From the NCBI RefSeq assembly GCF_041380235.1, contig NZ_JBGIYY010000010.1:1-64000 (forward strand): 64,000 bases of DNA, given 5' to 3'. The notes below the pieces were generated by a model. It was not told the DNA's origin. It saw only the letters and a list, made by a program, of their open reading frames with translations, and ran no database searches. Positions 1-7,898 of this stretch are shown here, one piece after another. Position 1 is the stretch's first letter. Each line of letters starts with the position of its first letter. Source of the stretch: Glaciecola sp041380235. Its GTDB lineage: Bacteria; Pseudomonadota; Gammaproteobacteria; Enterobacterales; Alteromonadaceae. The position numbers were made by a program, and so were the translations under genes.

Positions 1-401
1 ACGCTAGCGACGGGCATTAGCGTTCTGGAATTAAACGATTTAATATTTTTTGTTGAGCTGTTGTTACCTGTTGCAATGGCCTCATCACGCTCTAACACCT
101 CGAGGCAATCCACGGGCACTGGAAAACACAGCATATACGCGGAATCGCAAGCTATGTAATGACTTGACTGCAAGACATGACTAGCTGCCTCTGTGCGAGT
201 AACAGGAGCCTTGCTTTGCGCCAGCAGTACATCAAACTTTGTTTGGTCAATAACATTCAGGATATATTTATTCTTCGCCACCATCTCATTGCTGCCAAAA
301 ATATCATTCGCCTTGATATTTTTTGGCAATGCTTTGTGTAAGGAATCTAAATTTATCGGCTTGCCTTGACTGATAGCGTATAGAAGTTGATAGAGCGACA
401 C
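1..401 (-). CDS. Hypothetical protein, truncated by window edge
   Basis: An open minus-strand frame runs off the left edge. It begins at a GTG (399-401) preceded closely by AGGAAG, with an in-frame TAA at 414-416, so the start is well bounded. The visible ~133 residues open VSLYQLLYAISQGKPINLDS and show no motif, signal peptide or membrane segment that I recognise. Composition looks like genuine coding sequence (charged, few rare residues). It lies just outside the left end of the IS66 element. Function unknown. Confidence 0.5.
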   Translation of the reverse strand, partial: MSLYQLLYAISQGKPINLDSLHKALPKNIKANDIFGSNEMVAKNKYILNVIDQTKFDVLLAQSKAPVTRTEAASHVLQSSHYIACDSAYMLCFPVPVDCLEVLERDEAIATGNNSSTKNIKSFNSRTLMPVAS

Positions 402-485
402 GTGGCTTCCTAATTATATTTCGAGTTTACATTTATACTGCTGTACAGAACCAGACCCTACAGCTTTTGAATTCTCCCACTAAGA

Positions 486-513
486 GTTTACTGTGAGCAT
501 ACGGCAGTATAGC
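486..513. repeat. IS66 left terminal inverted repeat
   Basis: Begins GTTTACTGTGAGC and matches the reverse complement of 3017-3044 at 23 of 28 positions. The shared cores are ACTGTGAGC and TACGGCAG. Confidence 0.8.
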
Positions 514-564
514 ATTGACATAGGCCGTTAGGCCTACATCAAAGGGTTTTTGTGGGTGTGTAGC

Positions 565-2151
565 TTACCTACTTTCAGTGTAATTCCACGGTAGGTAGTC
601 GGCTGGGTTGGCTTTAACCGCCTCTTTTTCTTGTTGTAGCAGTATAAAATACTCGAACACATTGATTTGCGCTTCACTCGCGGTGGCAATCAGTGAGGTA
701 ACGATATCGCCTATAGTTGCCCCGGTTTGATTGCGGAGGAACATCGCGTTTTTTCTGTCTCGCACGACTATTTTCAGCATCGCTTCAATGGCGTTATTGT
801 CTAGCTTTGCATTTTCTATTCGGCAGAAACAGCTCAGTCCTTCATAGTGTTTAATGAAGTAGCGTACGGCTTTGCCTAAGGCGCTGTTGTCTTCGACTTC
901 CTCGCTATGTAGCTTGGTTTCCCCCCACTGTTTTATTTCTGCCAGCACGGGCAGCGAGTGTTGTTTATGGTAGGCGAGTCTTTGTCTAGGGCTGAGCGAT
1001 TGTTCTATGATTTCATGCTCGTTGACCCATATTGCCTCATACCTTTCTAATACGTACTCCACCTCTTGCGGGAAGTGCGATATCACATCGACGAACTGGC
1101 GTCTTGCATGGCTGTTGCATAAAGCAAGTATTGACGCACATACCGTTGGCTTATTACTGCCAAGTGCGTCGCTCATGATAATGGGGACAGGTGAGTTTTC
1201 GCCGCGATAGGCAAGTATTGTATCGATGAACTCACCTGCATGGCCAATGCTGGTATCAAACAGCACCACATCGTGATTATTTTCAAGCGTAGCGATTATG
1301 CCTGACGCATACACGCCAGAGCGCAGTTGCGTTTTATCGCTGTTTCTTACCTTTTTCTCAATCGGCTTGGCATCCAATATGCGATGCGTGGTGTCGTCCA
1401 TATAATAGTGCTTAGCATCGCCTGCGAGAGTTAATAAGTGTTGATACACCGGGTAAATGGCATCTGCCACGTATTCTGTTTGGTCACATGATGTCGAGGC
1501 ACTAATACTCACCCCCAGTAATTGTTGCAAACTGCCTTGGCGATAATACGGCAGGCCCGCGAAGTACTTGTGGATAGCCATTAAGGCGCGTGCCGAATAC
1601 CCGTATTTTTGACCCACTTCACCATCGGCCAATACTGCGTCAGGTAAAGCCGCTGTAAAGTACGTCCCGCAAGTATTACAGCGCAGGCGCTCCATCACAT
1701 GCTGCTCGGGCACAAACGGGCTATGCCCACTAATGCGCAGTAAGTTGCCTGGCGGTGCTTTATACACTTTGCCGACTTCACACTCTGGACAATCATCGCC
1801 TTTAGCCATATCTGTCATGGGGTGCATCACCACGGTGGGTTTCACTTGTGTGACGTTGGGCAGCGCTTTGCGCCGTTTTTGGCGAGCAGGCTTAACGCCT
1901 TTACGTACCTTTCCCGTCACATTGCTGTGTGATTCAGTGGACTTTTCGATGCCCAACAGTTTTCGCAGTTTATGCACCGTCACATCATGATTGGCCAAAC
2001 GGTCTTGCATACTAGACAAGGTGACTAAGGCATCTAGCAACAATTGGCAGTCCTCAGGGCTCAACGCTAGTTGATGCTCCTTGGCCTCGCTCACGCGATG
2101 AATAAGGGCCTCTAAGCCTGCACTGTCGATGTCGGTAAAAGGTCTGCTCAC
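565..2151 (-). CDS. tnpC: IS66-family transposase TnpC
   Basis: 528-residue DDE transposase that cuts and rejoins the element's ends. The order of parts fits the family: an N-terminal helical region, a basic linker (~80-95), a zinc-binding-like segment with CPEC and CNTC (~120-165), then the catalytic domain. Candidate acidic residues lie in MDDTTHRILD, IIMSDALGSN and DNNAIEAML, and CNSHARRQF and DRKNAMFLRN are typical IS66 blocks. Full length with no internal stop, so it may be active. It is the last gene of the tnpABC operon, 122 bp downstream of tnpB. Confidence 0.93.
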   Translation of the reverse strand: MSRPFTDIDSAGLEALIHRVSEAKEHQLALSPEDCQLLLDALVTLSSMQDRLANHDVTVHKLRKLLGIEKSTESHSNVTGKVRKGVKPARQKRRKALPNVTQVKPTVVMHPMTDMAKGDDCPECEVGKVYKAPPGNLLRISGHSPFVPEQHVMERLRCNTCGTYFTAALPDAVLADGEVGQKYGYSARALMAIHKYFAGLPYYRQGSLQQLLGVSISASTSCDQTEYVADAIYPVYQHLLTLAGDAKHYYMDDTTHRILDAKPIEKKVRNSDKTQLRSGVYASGIIATLENNHDVVLFDTSIGHAGEFIDTILAYRGENSPVPIIMSDALGSNKPTVCASILALCNSHARRQFVDVISHFPQEVEYVLERYEAIWVNEHEIIEQSLSPRQRLAYHKQHSLPVLAEIKQWGETKLHSEEVEDNSALGKAVRYFIKHYEGLSCFCRIENAKLDNNAIEAMLKIVVRDRKNAMFLRNQTGATIGDIVTSLIATASEAQINVFEYFILLQQEKEAVKANPADYLPWNYTESR

Positions 2152-2273
2152 GAAGTTCCTATTGTCGTTAGTAAAGTGCCGTCAAGCCACGAATAGCCTG
2201 CCTTAGCGACTAGGCGTGTGGATAACGTTGAATGTGCTGGCAGTATTATCCCATTGATCACAATAGCAAGCCT

Positions 2274-2609
2274 TTATTGCATAGTATTGATGTAAGTGGC
2301 GTCATCCCCCGATAAAAGCGCACGCAAATACACAGCAGTAACGCGATGCAATTTAGGGTGTTTGGGGCTTGGCCACTGACGAAACTTGCCCTTCGACAAG
2401 CGCTTGGTCATCAACCAAAAACCGGTGCCATCAAAACGTAGAGCGCGGATCATGGTTTTATTTCGATTAATAAACACATACAGTTCACCTGACTGCGGAT
2501 TAGCGTCTAAATGCAGGCGGCAACGCGCTGAAAAACCATCAATGCCGCATCTAAAATCAGCCGGCTCTGTGGCTAACAATATGCGCGACTGCGAGGTTAA
2601 ATACATCAT
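2274..2609 (-). CDS. tnpB: IS66 accessory protein TnpB (Orf2)
   Basis: 111 residues with the conserved TnpB blocks PADFRCGIDGFSA near the N-terminus and VFINRNKTMIRALRFDGTGFWL in the middle. The family protein is needed for efficient transposition, although its biochemical role is unclear. Normal length; lies between tnpA and tnpC. Confidence 0.9.
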   Translation of the reverse strand: MMYLTSQSRILLATEPADFRCGIDGFSARCRLHLDANPQSGELYVFINRNKTMIRALRFDGTGFWLMTKRLSKGKFRQWPSPKHPKLHRVTAVYLRALLSGDDATYINTMQ

Positions 2610-2671
2610 GTGCTGGCGGCACGAATAAGCTCGCCCATCATGCTGGGCGATAGCGGACCAGACAGCGATAA

Positions 2672-2989
2672 TTAAGCGCCGTTGGGCAGGCGTAACTCAA
2701 GACGCAAAGCGCTTGGCAGGTCATCCAAGACGGGCAACTCCACAAATGCAGGCGGATCACCTGCGATCCCTTGCCAATGCTTTATTTGGGTGCCACTTAG
2801 CCCCAATTCACTGGATACTCTGCTTCGGGAATAATGGATAAGCAATTCAACGGCCTGCTGCTGCAATGCTTCTGGGGTTTTACGTGTCGACTTTTTACGG
2901 GTGGCACGCCACTGCTTGAAGGCGTCTATTGCACATGATAGCTGGTCAGCGGGACTCATAGTACTTTCCTGTACTGGTGAAAACACCAT
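2672..2989 (-). CDS. tnpA: IS66 accessory protein TnpA (Orf1)
   Basis: First gene of the element, up to 105 residues. The likely real start is the internal ATG at ~2959 (MSPADQLSC), since the preceding ten residues are not family-like. The central stretch EALQQQAVELLIHYSRSRVSSELGLSGTQIKHW is a helix-turn-helix of the Tnp/MerR-like type usual for IS66 Orf1, here quoted only as landmarks. It starts close to the right terminal repeat, which would carry its promoter. Confidence 0.8.
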   Translation of the reverse strand: MVFSPVQESTMSPADQLSCAIDAFKQWRATRKKSTRKTPEALQQQAVELLIHYSRSRVSSELGLSGTQIKHWQGIAGDPPAFVELPVLDDLPSALRLELRLPNGA

Positions 2990-3016
2990 TACATCAGAAA
3001 AATATCAGGAAGTTGT

Positions 3017-3044
3017 GCTACGCTGCCGTAAGCTCACAGTTTAC
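3017..3044. repeat. IS66 right terminal inverted repeat
   Basis: Reverse complement begins GTAAACTGTGAGC and pairs with 486-513 at 23 of 28 positions. It defines the outer end of the element next to tnpA. Confidence 0.8.
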
Positions 3045-3063
3045 TCAACTTCAAATATTAATG

Positions 3064-3240
3064 TCATCTGTACTCAGCATAGGTGCTAGCGTTATCCCTT
3101 TTTTTTTTACGTTTATCACGCACCCATGTGCCATTATCCTTTGTTTGCTTCATTTGAAATAAATCGATTGCAGCGAACAAATCGCTTAACTTTTTAAATC
3201 CATAGTTGCGTTGGTCAAATGATGCCTGATTAGATATGAT
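3064..3240 (-). pseudogene. C-terminal fragment of NYN/OST-HTH (LOTUS) domain protein
   Basis: The residues FDQRNYGFKKLSDLFAAID followed by a basic tail resemble the C-terminal OST-HTH/LOTUS module of LabA-like NYN-domain RNA-binding proteins, where the motif is F-D-x-R-x-Y-G-x-x-K-L-x-D-L. No NYN nuclease domain precedes it. The frame instead opens inside unrelated IS21 sequence at about 3240-3267, so only the last ~58 codons of the original gene remain. It sits between the IS66 end and the IS21 scrap. Family call from pattern memory; moderate confidence. Confidence 0.5.
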
Positions 3241-3382
3241 GACCTTGGTCGATAACCACGGCTTCACCGGCAGTTACTGGGCGGTAAACCGTTATATTAA
3301 AAGCATCATCGCTGCCCAACCAGGCAAGATCTCTACCGTGATGGAGTTCGAGCCAGGCGATGCGACGATGTCAGCGCAAGTT
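3240..3382 (+). pseudogene. IS21-family transposase (IstA) internal fragment
   Basis: A plus-strand frame reads VDNHGFTGSYWAVNRYIK, then STVMEFEPGDA and AQV. This is the familiar IstA stretch (GF-x-GSY-x-x-V-x-R, followed by T-x-x-x-FxPGxxxQVDFG). The match breaks off right after AQV at about 3381, where an unrelated sequence begins. No start, no catalytic domain and no istB are present, so this is a ~48-codon relic. It overlaps the 3' end of the relaxase gene on the other strand. Confidence 0.6.
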
Positions 3383-4714
3383 TTTTTGCGGCATCGAAGA
3401 ATATAAAGCATTGTCCGACTGAAGCTTATTCGGTTTTCTCGTACCTGGTGTTGAGGAGGCAAAACTTACACTTCTTTCAACATCGATAGATTTATTATGT
3501 TCCAGAAAAACTCCAAGGTTACCCTTCATCTCTGCAAGAACATTTTCAAATGATTTACATATATCCTTTGCTAACTGCTCCTTAATAAGGAGTTCTGAGA
3601 ATCCATCGACAAGCGACAACAATTTTACCGCATTCCGTGAAGCGGAATTAATTAATTCAAACTGTGTTCTTATAGTATTCAAAGATTCATTTGAAGCAAC
3701 TTGTGCATCGTCCCGAATCTTTTTGAGGCTGTTGATCTCGTTATAAAGTTGAGCAAGTTTAAATTCGCTTTCTGCGATAGACTTCCTTTGTAATTTAAGT
3801 TCAGAGAGCCCTTGATTTTTCAAGCTCGATAGCGCTCCTATTTTATGTTTCATGTCGAACACAGCCCTGCTGTAGTTATCAAGACTAGCGCGAGCTTCAG
3901 TGGATTTTTGCTCATAAGAAGATGCTTCAGATTTAAGATGCAGAATTTTTGTTGCTAGCTCTTGCTTTGTTTTTAATTCAGCTCGCAAAGACTCACATTG
4001 TTTGACGAGCAAATCACGTTCTGCTCGCAGGCGTTCATTCTCCATTTGCAACATTCCATTTGCCTTTATTTCATTATGTTTAGCCTGAGAATGAATTACC
4101 CCTCTAGAAAGACCCAAACATTGCAGTAACTTACTGTAGTCGTCGTGAAGGCTGTATAGCCATTTTCGTTTGACAAGGTCACTAGCGCACAACCTAACTT
4201 CTGTTTTCAATTCAGTTTTTTTATACCCACAAGGAACACGAACTTGCTTTGTTATTAAGGGCACAAAAATAACGTGAATATGAGGCGTGCTTTCGTCTAA
4301 ATGCAAGGACATGTCAATAATCGTGTCTTGAAATCTATTTCTCACCCAGTCGACTGTTAATCTTTTCCATTCTTCAAATTTATTTTTATCGCAATTGTCA
4401 TCAATATCGAACCGGTAACGTTTATCTTCAGAAAAGAATTTGGGTGACGCGGTTAAAAGTACTTCAATTGCAAGAATGGCATTCTTTCTTTTAGTCGACA
4501 GGCATAATGGATTAAGCTTTTGTTTGATGAGCGTGAGGTAAGATGACGTTGGTACGCTACCATTTTCTTTAACCGGTATTTGTTCAATACGTTTTGTTCC
4601 GTCTGCATTAGGTACCTTCATCTTTCTTGTATTATGCGGACATGCTTTTACGACAGATTGCCTGTTCAGTTTTTTTACACGTGGTATGCTGTAAAGTATT
4701 GGTTCACCATTCAT
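3371..4714 (-). CDS. MobV-type relaxase (Mob_Pre / plasmid recombination enzyme)
   Basis: 447 residues. It is likely the nicking relaxase that starts conjugative mobilisation of a small plasmid or integrative element. The key metal-binding signature HLDESTPHIHVIFVP lies at ~140-155, matching the H-x-D-E-x-x-P-H-x-H motif III of Mob_Pre proteins, and GLSRGVIHSQAKH at ~205 is also typical. Residues ~220-400 form a long coiled coil with heptad leucines. The last few residues (PQKNLR) and the stop come from IS21-derived DNA, so the native C-terminus may be lost. No replication gene lies nearby. ATG start at 4714; an inverted repeat (4735-4751) lies just upstream. Confidence 0.82.
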   Translation of the reverse strand: MNGEPILYSIPRVKKLNRQSVVKACPHNTRKMKVPNADGTKRIEQIPVKENGSVPTSSYLTLIKQKLNPLCLSTKRKNAILAIEVLLTASPKFFSEDKRYRFDIDDNCDKNKFEEWKRLTVDWVRNRFQDTIIDMSLHLDESTPHIHVIFVPLITKQVRVPCGYKKTELKTEVRLCASDLVKRKWLYSLHDDYSKLLQCLGLSRGVIHSQAKHNEIKANGMLQMENERLRAERDLLVKQCESLRAELKTKQELATKILHLKSEASSYEQKSTEARASLDNYSRAVFDMKHKIGALSSLKNQGLSELKLQRKSIAESEFKLAQLYNEINSLKKIRDDAQVASNESLNTIRTQFELINSASRNAVKLLSLVDGFSELLIKEQLAKDICKSFENVLAEMKGNLGVFLEHNKSIDVERSVSFASSTPGTRKPNKLQSDNALYSSMPQKNLR

Positions 4715-4734
4715 TGCTTACTTCCTCATAACGC

Positions 4735-4751
4735 GTCAATGATGCATTGAC
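4735..4751. promoter_or_regulatory. 7-3-7 inverted repeat upstream of relaxase
   Basis: GTCAATG ATG CATTGAC is a perfect inverted repeat ending 21 bp before the relaxase ATG. MobV systems carry oriT as an inverted repeat just upstream of mob, so this may be part of oriT or an operator. No nick-site sequence could be assigned. Confidence 0.35.
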
Positions 4752-5779
4752 AGCCCTCTCATATAAACTTATCACAAGGACATAATATTTCCGTTTACGA
4801 AGATTTATTTTTATCAGCGGCATTGCAGACCAATAAAAGTAAGGGGTAAGAAAGAATTTCGCATTTTGATAATAAATACTCTAACACTCAGTAGTTCTTT
4901 TAAAAGCCATTTTTAGGGTTTATTATTATCGAGGTATTTCGGGAGAATTGGATAAGGTTTCATCCAATCGATTCAATCGACAAGGGACACGCAGCAAAAT
5001 TAGACTAAGGATAGTTAACGTTATGGTAATTTCATCAGTTTAGAAATCCATTAAGCAATGTCTGCTGTTCAAAACTTCAACATAAATAGTGCACTTTAGA
5101 AGTGGATATAATGTTGCATGTTGGTTGAGTCCAGCACCACTTCAGTGTTCTTTGATTTAGTATTTTTTTCGATGAAGCTCTACAATTTCTTGCATTCAGG
5201 CGACATGTAAAGGTCAGTATTTACTCTTAAAAAAGTAAAGAGGCTTGGCTATTTTTGGTGAGTGAACTTGTGTCCATGATCACATTTTATCAATCCAATA
5301 ACTTGCAGAATTGAAGCGTCTCTTGCGGTATTTAGGAGCTAACTTAATGACAGAAAGCAGAAGATTATGCCTTTAATAATAGCTCTCACTTTATGAACTT
5401 TGAGTTAAGTTGGAGTATCGCAAAACCATACGAATCACTAAGTATTATCAGGTATAAATCTTACAAATGTTACCGTATTGGGTAACAAAGGATGACTCGA
5501 TTTTCATTACGTTTCTACTACAGAATACAGCTTATTATTGCCGTAAGAATGCTACTTGGACAGTTGATTTTCAGCGTTAAACATTCTATCTCGGCAGAAG
5601 GAAACCAATAAAACCTAGCGTAATACCGTTAAGGATTGCTATTGAAAGTATTTAATTGTTACTTCACAAATCCGGCGCAACTATGCATTCAATGCAAACA
5701 CGATCCCGTTGAAATGGCGCGTCCAATCACTCAATATTGCTAGTTTATGGCTCACATTTGCCGAACAAAATCATATTAA
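4752..5779. other. Non-coding 1-kb stretch between relaxase and intron
   Basis: No convincing gene in any frame; stops are dense and AT content is high. The only structure I can point to is a small perfect hairpin at 5468-5487 (arms TGTTACC and GGTAACA). It probably represents decayed mobile-element DNA. Confidence 0.4.
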
Positions 5780-5854
5780 GGTCGAGTAGCTCGACGGAGC
5801 TTCCCCCTCAGGCTCTCGCAGAACCGTACGTGAACCTCTCAGCTCATACGGCTC
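5780..5854 (-). ncRNA. Group II intron 3' end (domain V and VI)
   Basis: On the minus strand, positions 5854-5821 form a canonical 34-nt domain V. It opens GAGCCGTATG (with the AGC triad), closes CGTACGGTTC, and the two arms pair through GAGCCGTA/TACGGTTC. Downstream G-rich sequence (5820 to ~5780) fits domain VI and the intron end. The maturase reading frame stops only 3 nt upstream, the normal spacing. The 5' half of the intron is missing. Confidence 0.8.
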
Positions 5855-5857
5855 TTC

Positions 5858-7035
5858 CTATCTAATCGTTTTAAGATATACAAATTCCCAATGCACAAAT
5901 AGCACAGGGTCATCAGATCGGATACGCTTAAGCCATTTCCATAATTGCTGCTTATGACCACGTAAAAGTTTGCACTCCTTCCGTGCCCATCGCCCTAAAC
6001 GCAAGTCAATTTTAAGTAACGCTCGGTGTAGGATTTGCGGATAGAACTTCGCGTAATAACTCACTAAGCCTCGTACAACCGGGTTTAGTTTCTTCGCTAA
6101 ATCATAAATCGTCAGCCGAGTCGCTTGGTTGATATTCATACTACGCAGGGTCTTAAACATTCGCTTTAATACCAGTCTACCTGCCGATGGATTAAAGCTA
6201 GAAAATATTCCCGACCTTATCTTGAACAGAACGAGCTTGAAAGGTGAAGCCAAGAAAATCGAACCGAGTGTAGGAACGAAACCCTAGTCGTTTGCGATCT
6301 TTGCAATACGCAATTTTGGTTTTTACTGGATGCAGGTCAAGATGACACGATGTCATACGCTCCTTCAATGAATTAAGTAATTGCTCCGCTTGTATCTTTG
6401 TCCGGCAATGGCAAACAATATCATCTGCATAGCGTTCAAACGGTAGATTTGGAAACTGCTTATTTATCAATATATCAAAAGCATAGTGCAAAAAAAGATT
6501 CGCTAACAACGGTGAAATAACGCCGCCCTAGGGCGTGCTCTTTGTCGACACTTCTATCTTCCCTCTTCAGTTTGAACCGGTGCTTCCAACCATCTGCGAA
6601 CATAAAGAAGGTTCACCAACGTGCTTATTCACTGCTTTCATCATCAGATCATGATCTATCGTGTCGAAGAAAGCCTTCATATCGATATCCAACACTCAAT
6701 CGTATCGCCAACAATGTTACTTTGCTTGCGCGACTGCTTGATACGCAGAGCGAGCTGGACGATAACCGTATGAAGAAGAGGGAAACACATATTCAAGCAG
6801 AGCTCAACAAGCATTTTCACCGCCATTTGGGCCACTCTGGCATCTACCGTTGAAATACCTAAAGGTCGAAAATTACCGTCTGCTTTTGGTATCATGACTT
6901 GGCGAACAGCTTGTAAGAAATAACTTCCCGAGCACATATGGTTCCATATTTCGTATAATTTGCCCCAAGATTTTCTTTGAATACAGCATGGCGTTTCCCA
7001 TCCTAGGAGTCCGCCTTCAAGGCACACCAACAATT
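5858..7035 (-). pseudogene. ltrA: Group II intron reverse transcriptase/maturase, decayed
   Basis: Recognisable blocks lie in order but in different frames. The N-terminal RT region has VRQVMIPKADGNFRPLGIST (~6760-6900), then DMKAFFDTIDHDL (~6650-6700), then the RT core with YADD in ERYADDIVCHC (~6410-6440). The maturase domain LNPVVRGLVSYYAKFYP with RWARKECKLLRGHK follows (~5930-6100). At least three frameshifts (near 6700, 6600 and 6200-6250) and an amber codon at 6528-6530 disrupt it. The amber lies inside the TP-GGVISP motif, where TPQ is expected. The N-terminal ~60 residues are absent. It cannot make a functional protein. Confidence 0.88.
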
Positions 7036-7100
7036 AAGTTGATTGGTTCGTATTATCTCACCGTCAGTGACTTCCAGAATCGTTTTCATCTCTTTAAAGC

Positions 7101-7334
7101 TCATGAACGTGATGGCTGCGTCGCTCGTTTTTGGTCGCGCACAATTTCCAAGAAATCACCAATATTGCACTCTAAATAATCACAAAGAATTTCTAGTGTC
7201 TCGTAATCAATTCGCGTAGTTGTCTCATGATAAAGCCTGTTGACCGTACTCCGATTAATACCTGTTTCGCGAACAACGTCAGAAATTTTAAGTCGTTTAG
7301 CACCCATTAGTGTCGATAAGTTACATTTTATCAC
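7101..7334 (-). CDS. Small XRE-type (Cro/CI-like) repressor
   Basis: 77 codons from a GTG at 7332-7334 (VIKCNLSTLMGAKRLKIS). This start is chosen because the further upstream ATG adds 31 hydrophobic residues unlike the family. The helix-turn-helix VRETGINRSTVNRLYHE and the following TLEILCDYLECNIGDFLEI are typical of short XRE/YozG-like regulators. It diverges from the HTH gene at 7454; three evenly spaced TTGTRTCTC repeats lie between them. It is likely the repressor of an integrative element's recombination module. Confidence 0.8.
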   Translation of the reverse strand: MIKCNLSTLMGAKRLKISDVVRETGINRSTVNRLYHETTTRIDYETLEILCDYLECNIGDFLEIVRDQKRATQPSRS

Positions 7335-7359
7335 TTTAAAGAACCAATTTATGTCTTGT

Positions 7360-7410
7360 GAGACACAAAAAAATATTGACTTGTATCTCACTACTAATGT
7401 ATTGTGTCTC
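7360..7410. promoter_or_regulatory. Promoter with three evenly spaced operator repeats
   Basis: The 9-mer TTGTRTCTC occurs three times at exact 21-bp steps: inverted at 7360-7368, direct at 7381-7389 and direct at 7402-7410. The first is also embedded in the palindrome TTGTGAGACACAA (7356-7368). A sigma-70-like -35 TTGACT (7376-7381) and a -10-like TATTGT (7400-7405, 18-bp gap) lie inside the array and face the gene at 7454. The layout implies repression of that gene by the divergent XRE protein (inference). Confidence 0.6.
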
Positions 7411-7453
7411 CAGAGAATCAAAAACACTCTTTTTAGTTACTTGGGGATTATGT

Positions 7454-7738
7454 ATGAATCAAACGTATTTAACAACCGCCGAATTAGCAAAACGCATTAA
7501 GTACGACAGCCGCTCCATCCGTGAGCGACTAAAAGACTCTGTCCTCATTGAAGGCGTTCATTACATTCGCCCATTCGGCGGCCGTAAGATTTTGTATGAC
7601 TGGGATGCCATTCAGCAGGATATGCGCAAATTTAGCCAGCAGCTTATGGTATCCACTGATGCGACACACCGAGCTTGCAAACCGCAATCCTTGTCAGACG
7701 AGCCATACGGCCGACAGGCTCTAGTTAGCGACAGATGA
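7454..7738 (+). CDS. Small HTH DNA-binding protein (excisionase/regulator-like)
   Basis: 94 residues starting at ATG 7454 (MNQTYLTTAELAKRIKYD). The longer upstream frame would begin inside the operators, so it was not used. LTTAELAKRIKYDSRSIRER is a winged-helix/MerR-like HTH, and the next part GVHYIRPFGGRKILYDWDAI is the beta-wing usual for excisionase or AlpA-type proteins. The C-terminal ~25 residues look foreign and end exactly where an integrase stump begins, so the tail may be a deletion junction. Probably regulates or directs excision of the former element. Confidence 0.65.
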   Translation: MNQTYLTTAELAKRIKYDSRSIRERLKDSVLIEGVHYIRPFGGRKILYDWDAIQQDMRKFSQQLMVSTDATHRACKPQSLSDEPYGRQALVSDR

Positions 7739-7739
7739 G

Positions 7740-7898
7740 GAGCCTGAATTGATTGATAATCAAATAGGGTACGCAAATACTGAAATGGTATTCCATGTTT
7801 GCTCTCGCTATGTCACAAATTTGACTCGCCAAGATGGCTCGGTAGCCATCAAGATGTTCTCACAGGTGCTGGGAGGAAGTGTTAGTGACTTCAAATGA
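7740..7898 (+). pseudogene. int: C-terminal stump of tyrosine recombinase (integrase)
   Basis: The frame reads QIGYANTEMVFHVCSRYVTNL, then TRQDGS, ending at TGA 7896-7898. It matches the end of phage/ICE integrases (QIGHxSTEMVFxxYSKYxPNLTRQDGS). The catalytic Tyr position of the Y-S-K-Y motif is shifted to C-S-R-Y, and all upstream catalytic residues are gone. The stop overlaps the start of the next gene (7885), showing that int and the OB/HD gene were once neighbours in one operon. Confidence 0.75.

Larger units (their letters stand above)
486..3044 (-). mobile_element. IS66-family insertion sequence, complete by gene content
   Basis: A 2.56-kb element carries the classic IS66 trio tnpA-tnpB-tnpC in that order on the minus strand. 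It is bounded by 28-bp imperfect terminal inverted repeats (486-513 and 3017-3044) that match at 23 of 28 positions. The right end reads GTAAACTG inwards, as usual for the family. The 8 bp outside each end (CACTAAGA and TCAACTTC) do not match, so the expected 8-bp target duplication is missing; the flanks were probably rearranged after insertion. Confidence 0.88.

Noticed and set aside
478..3052. 8-bp target duplication of IS66
   Set aside because: CACTAAGA and TCAACTTC do not match.
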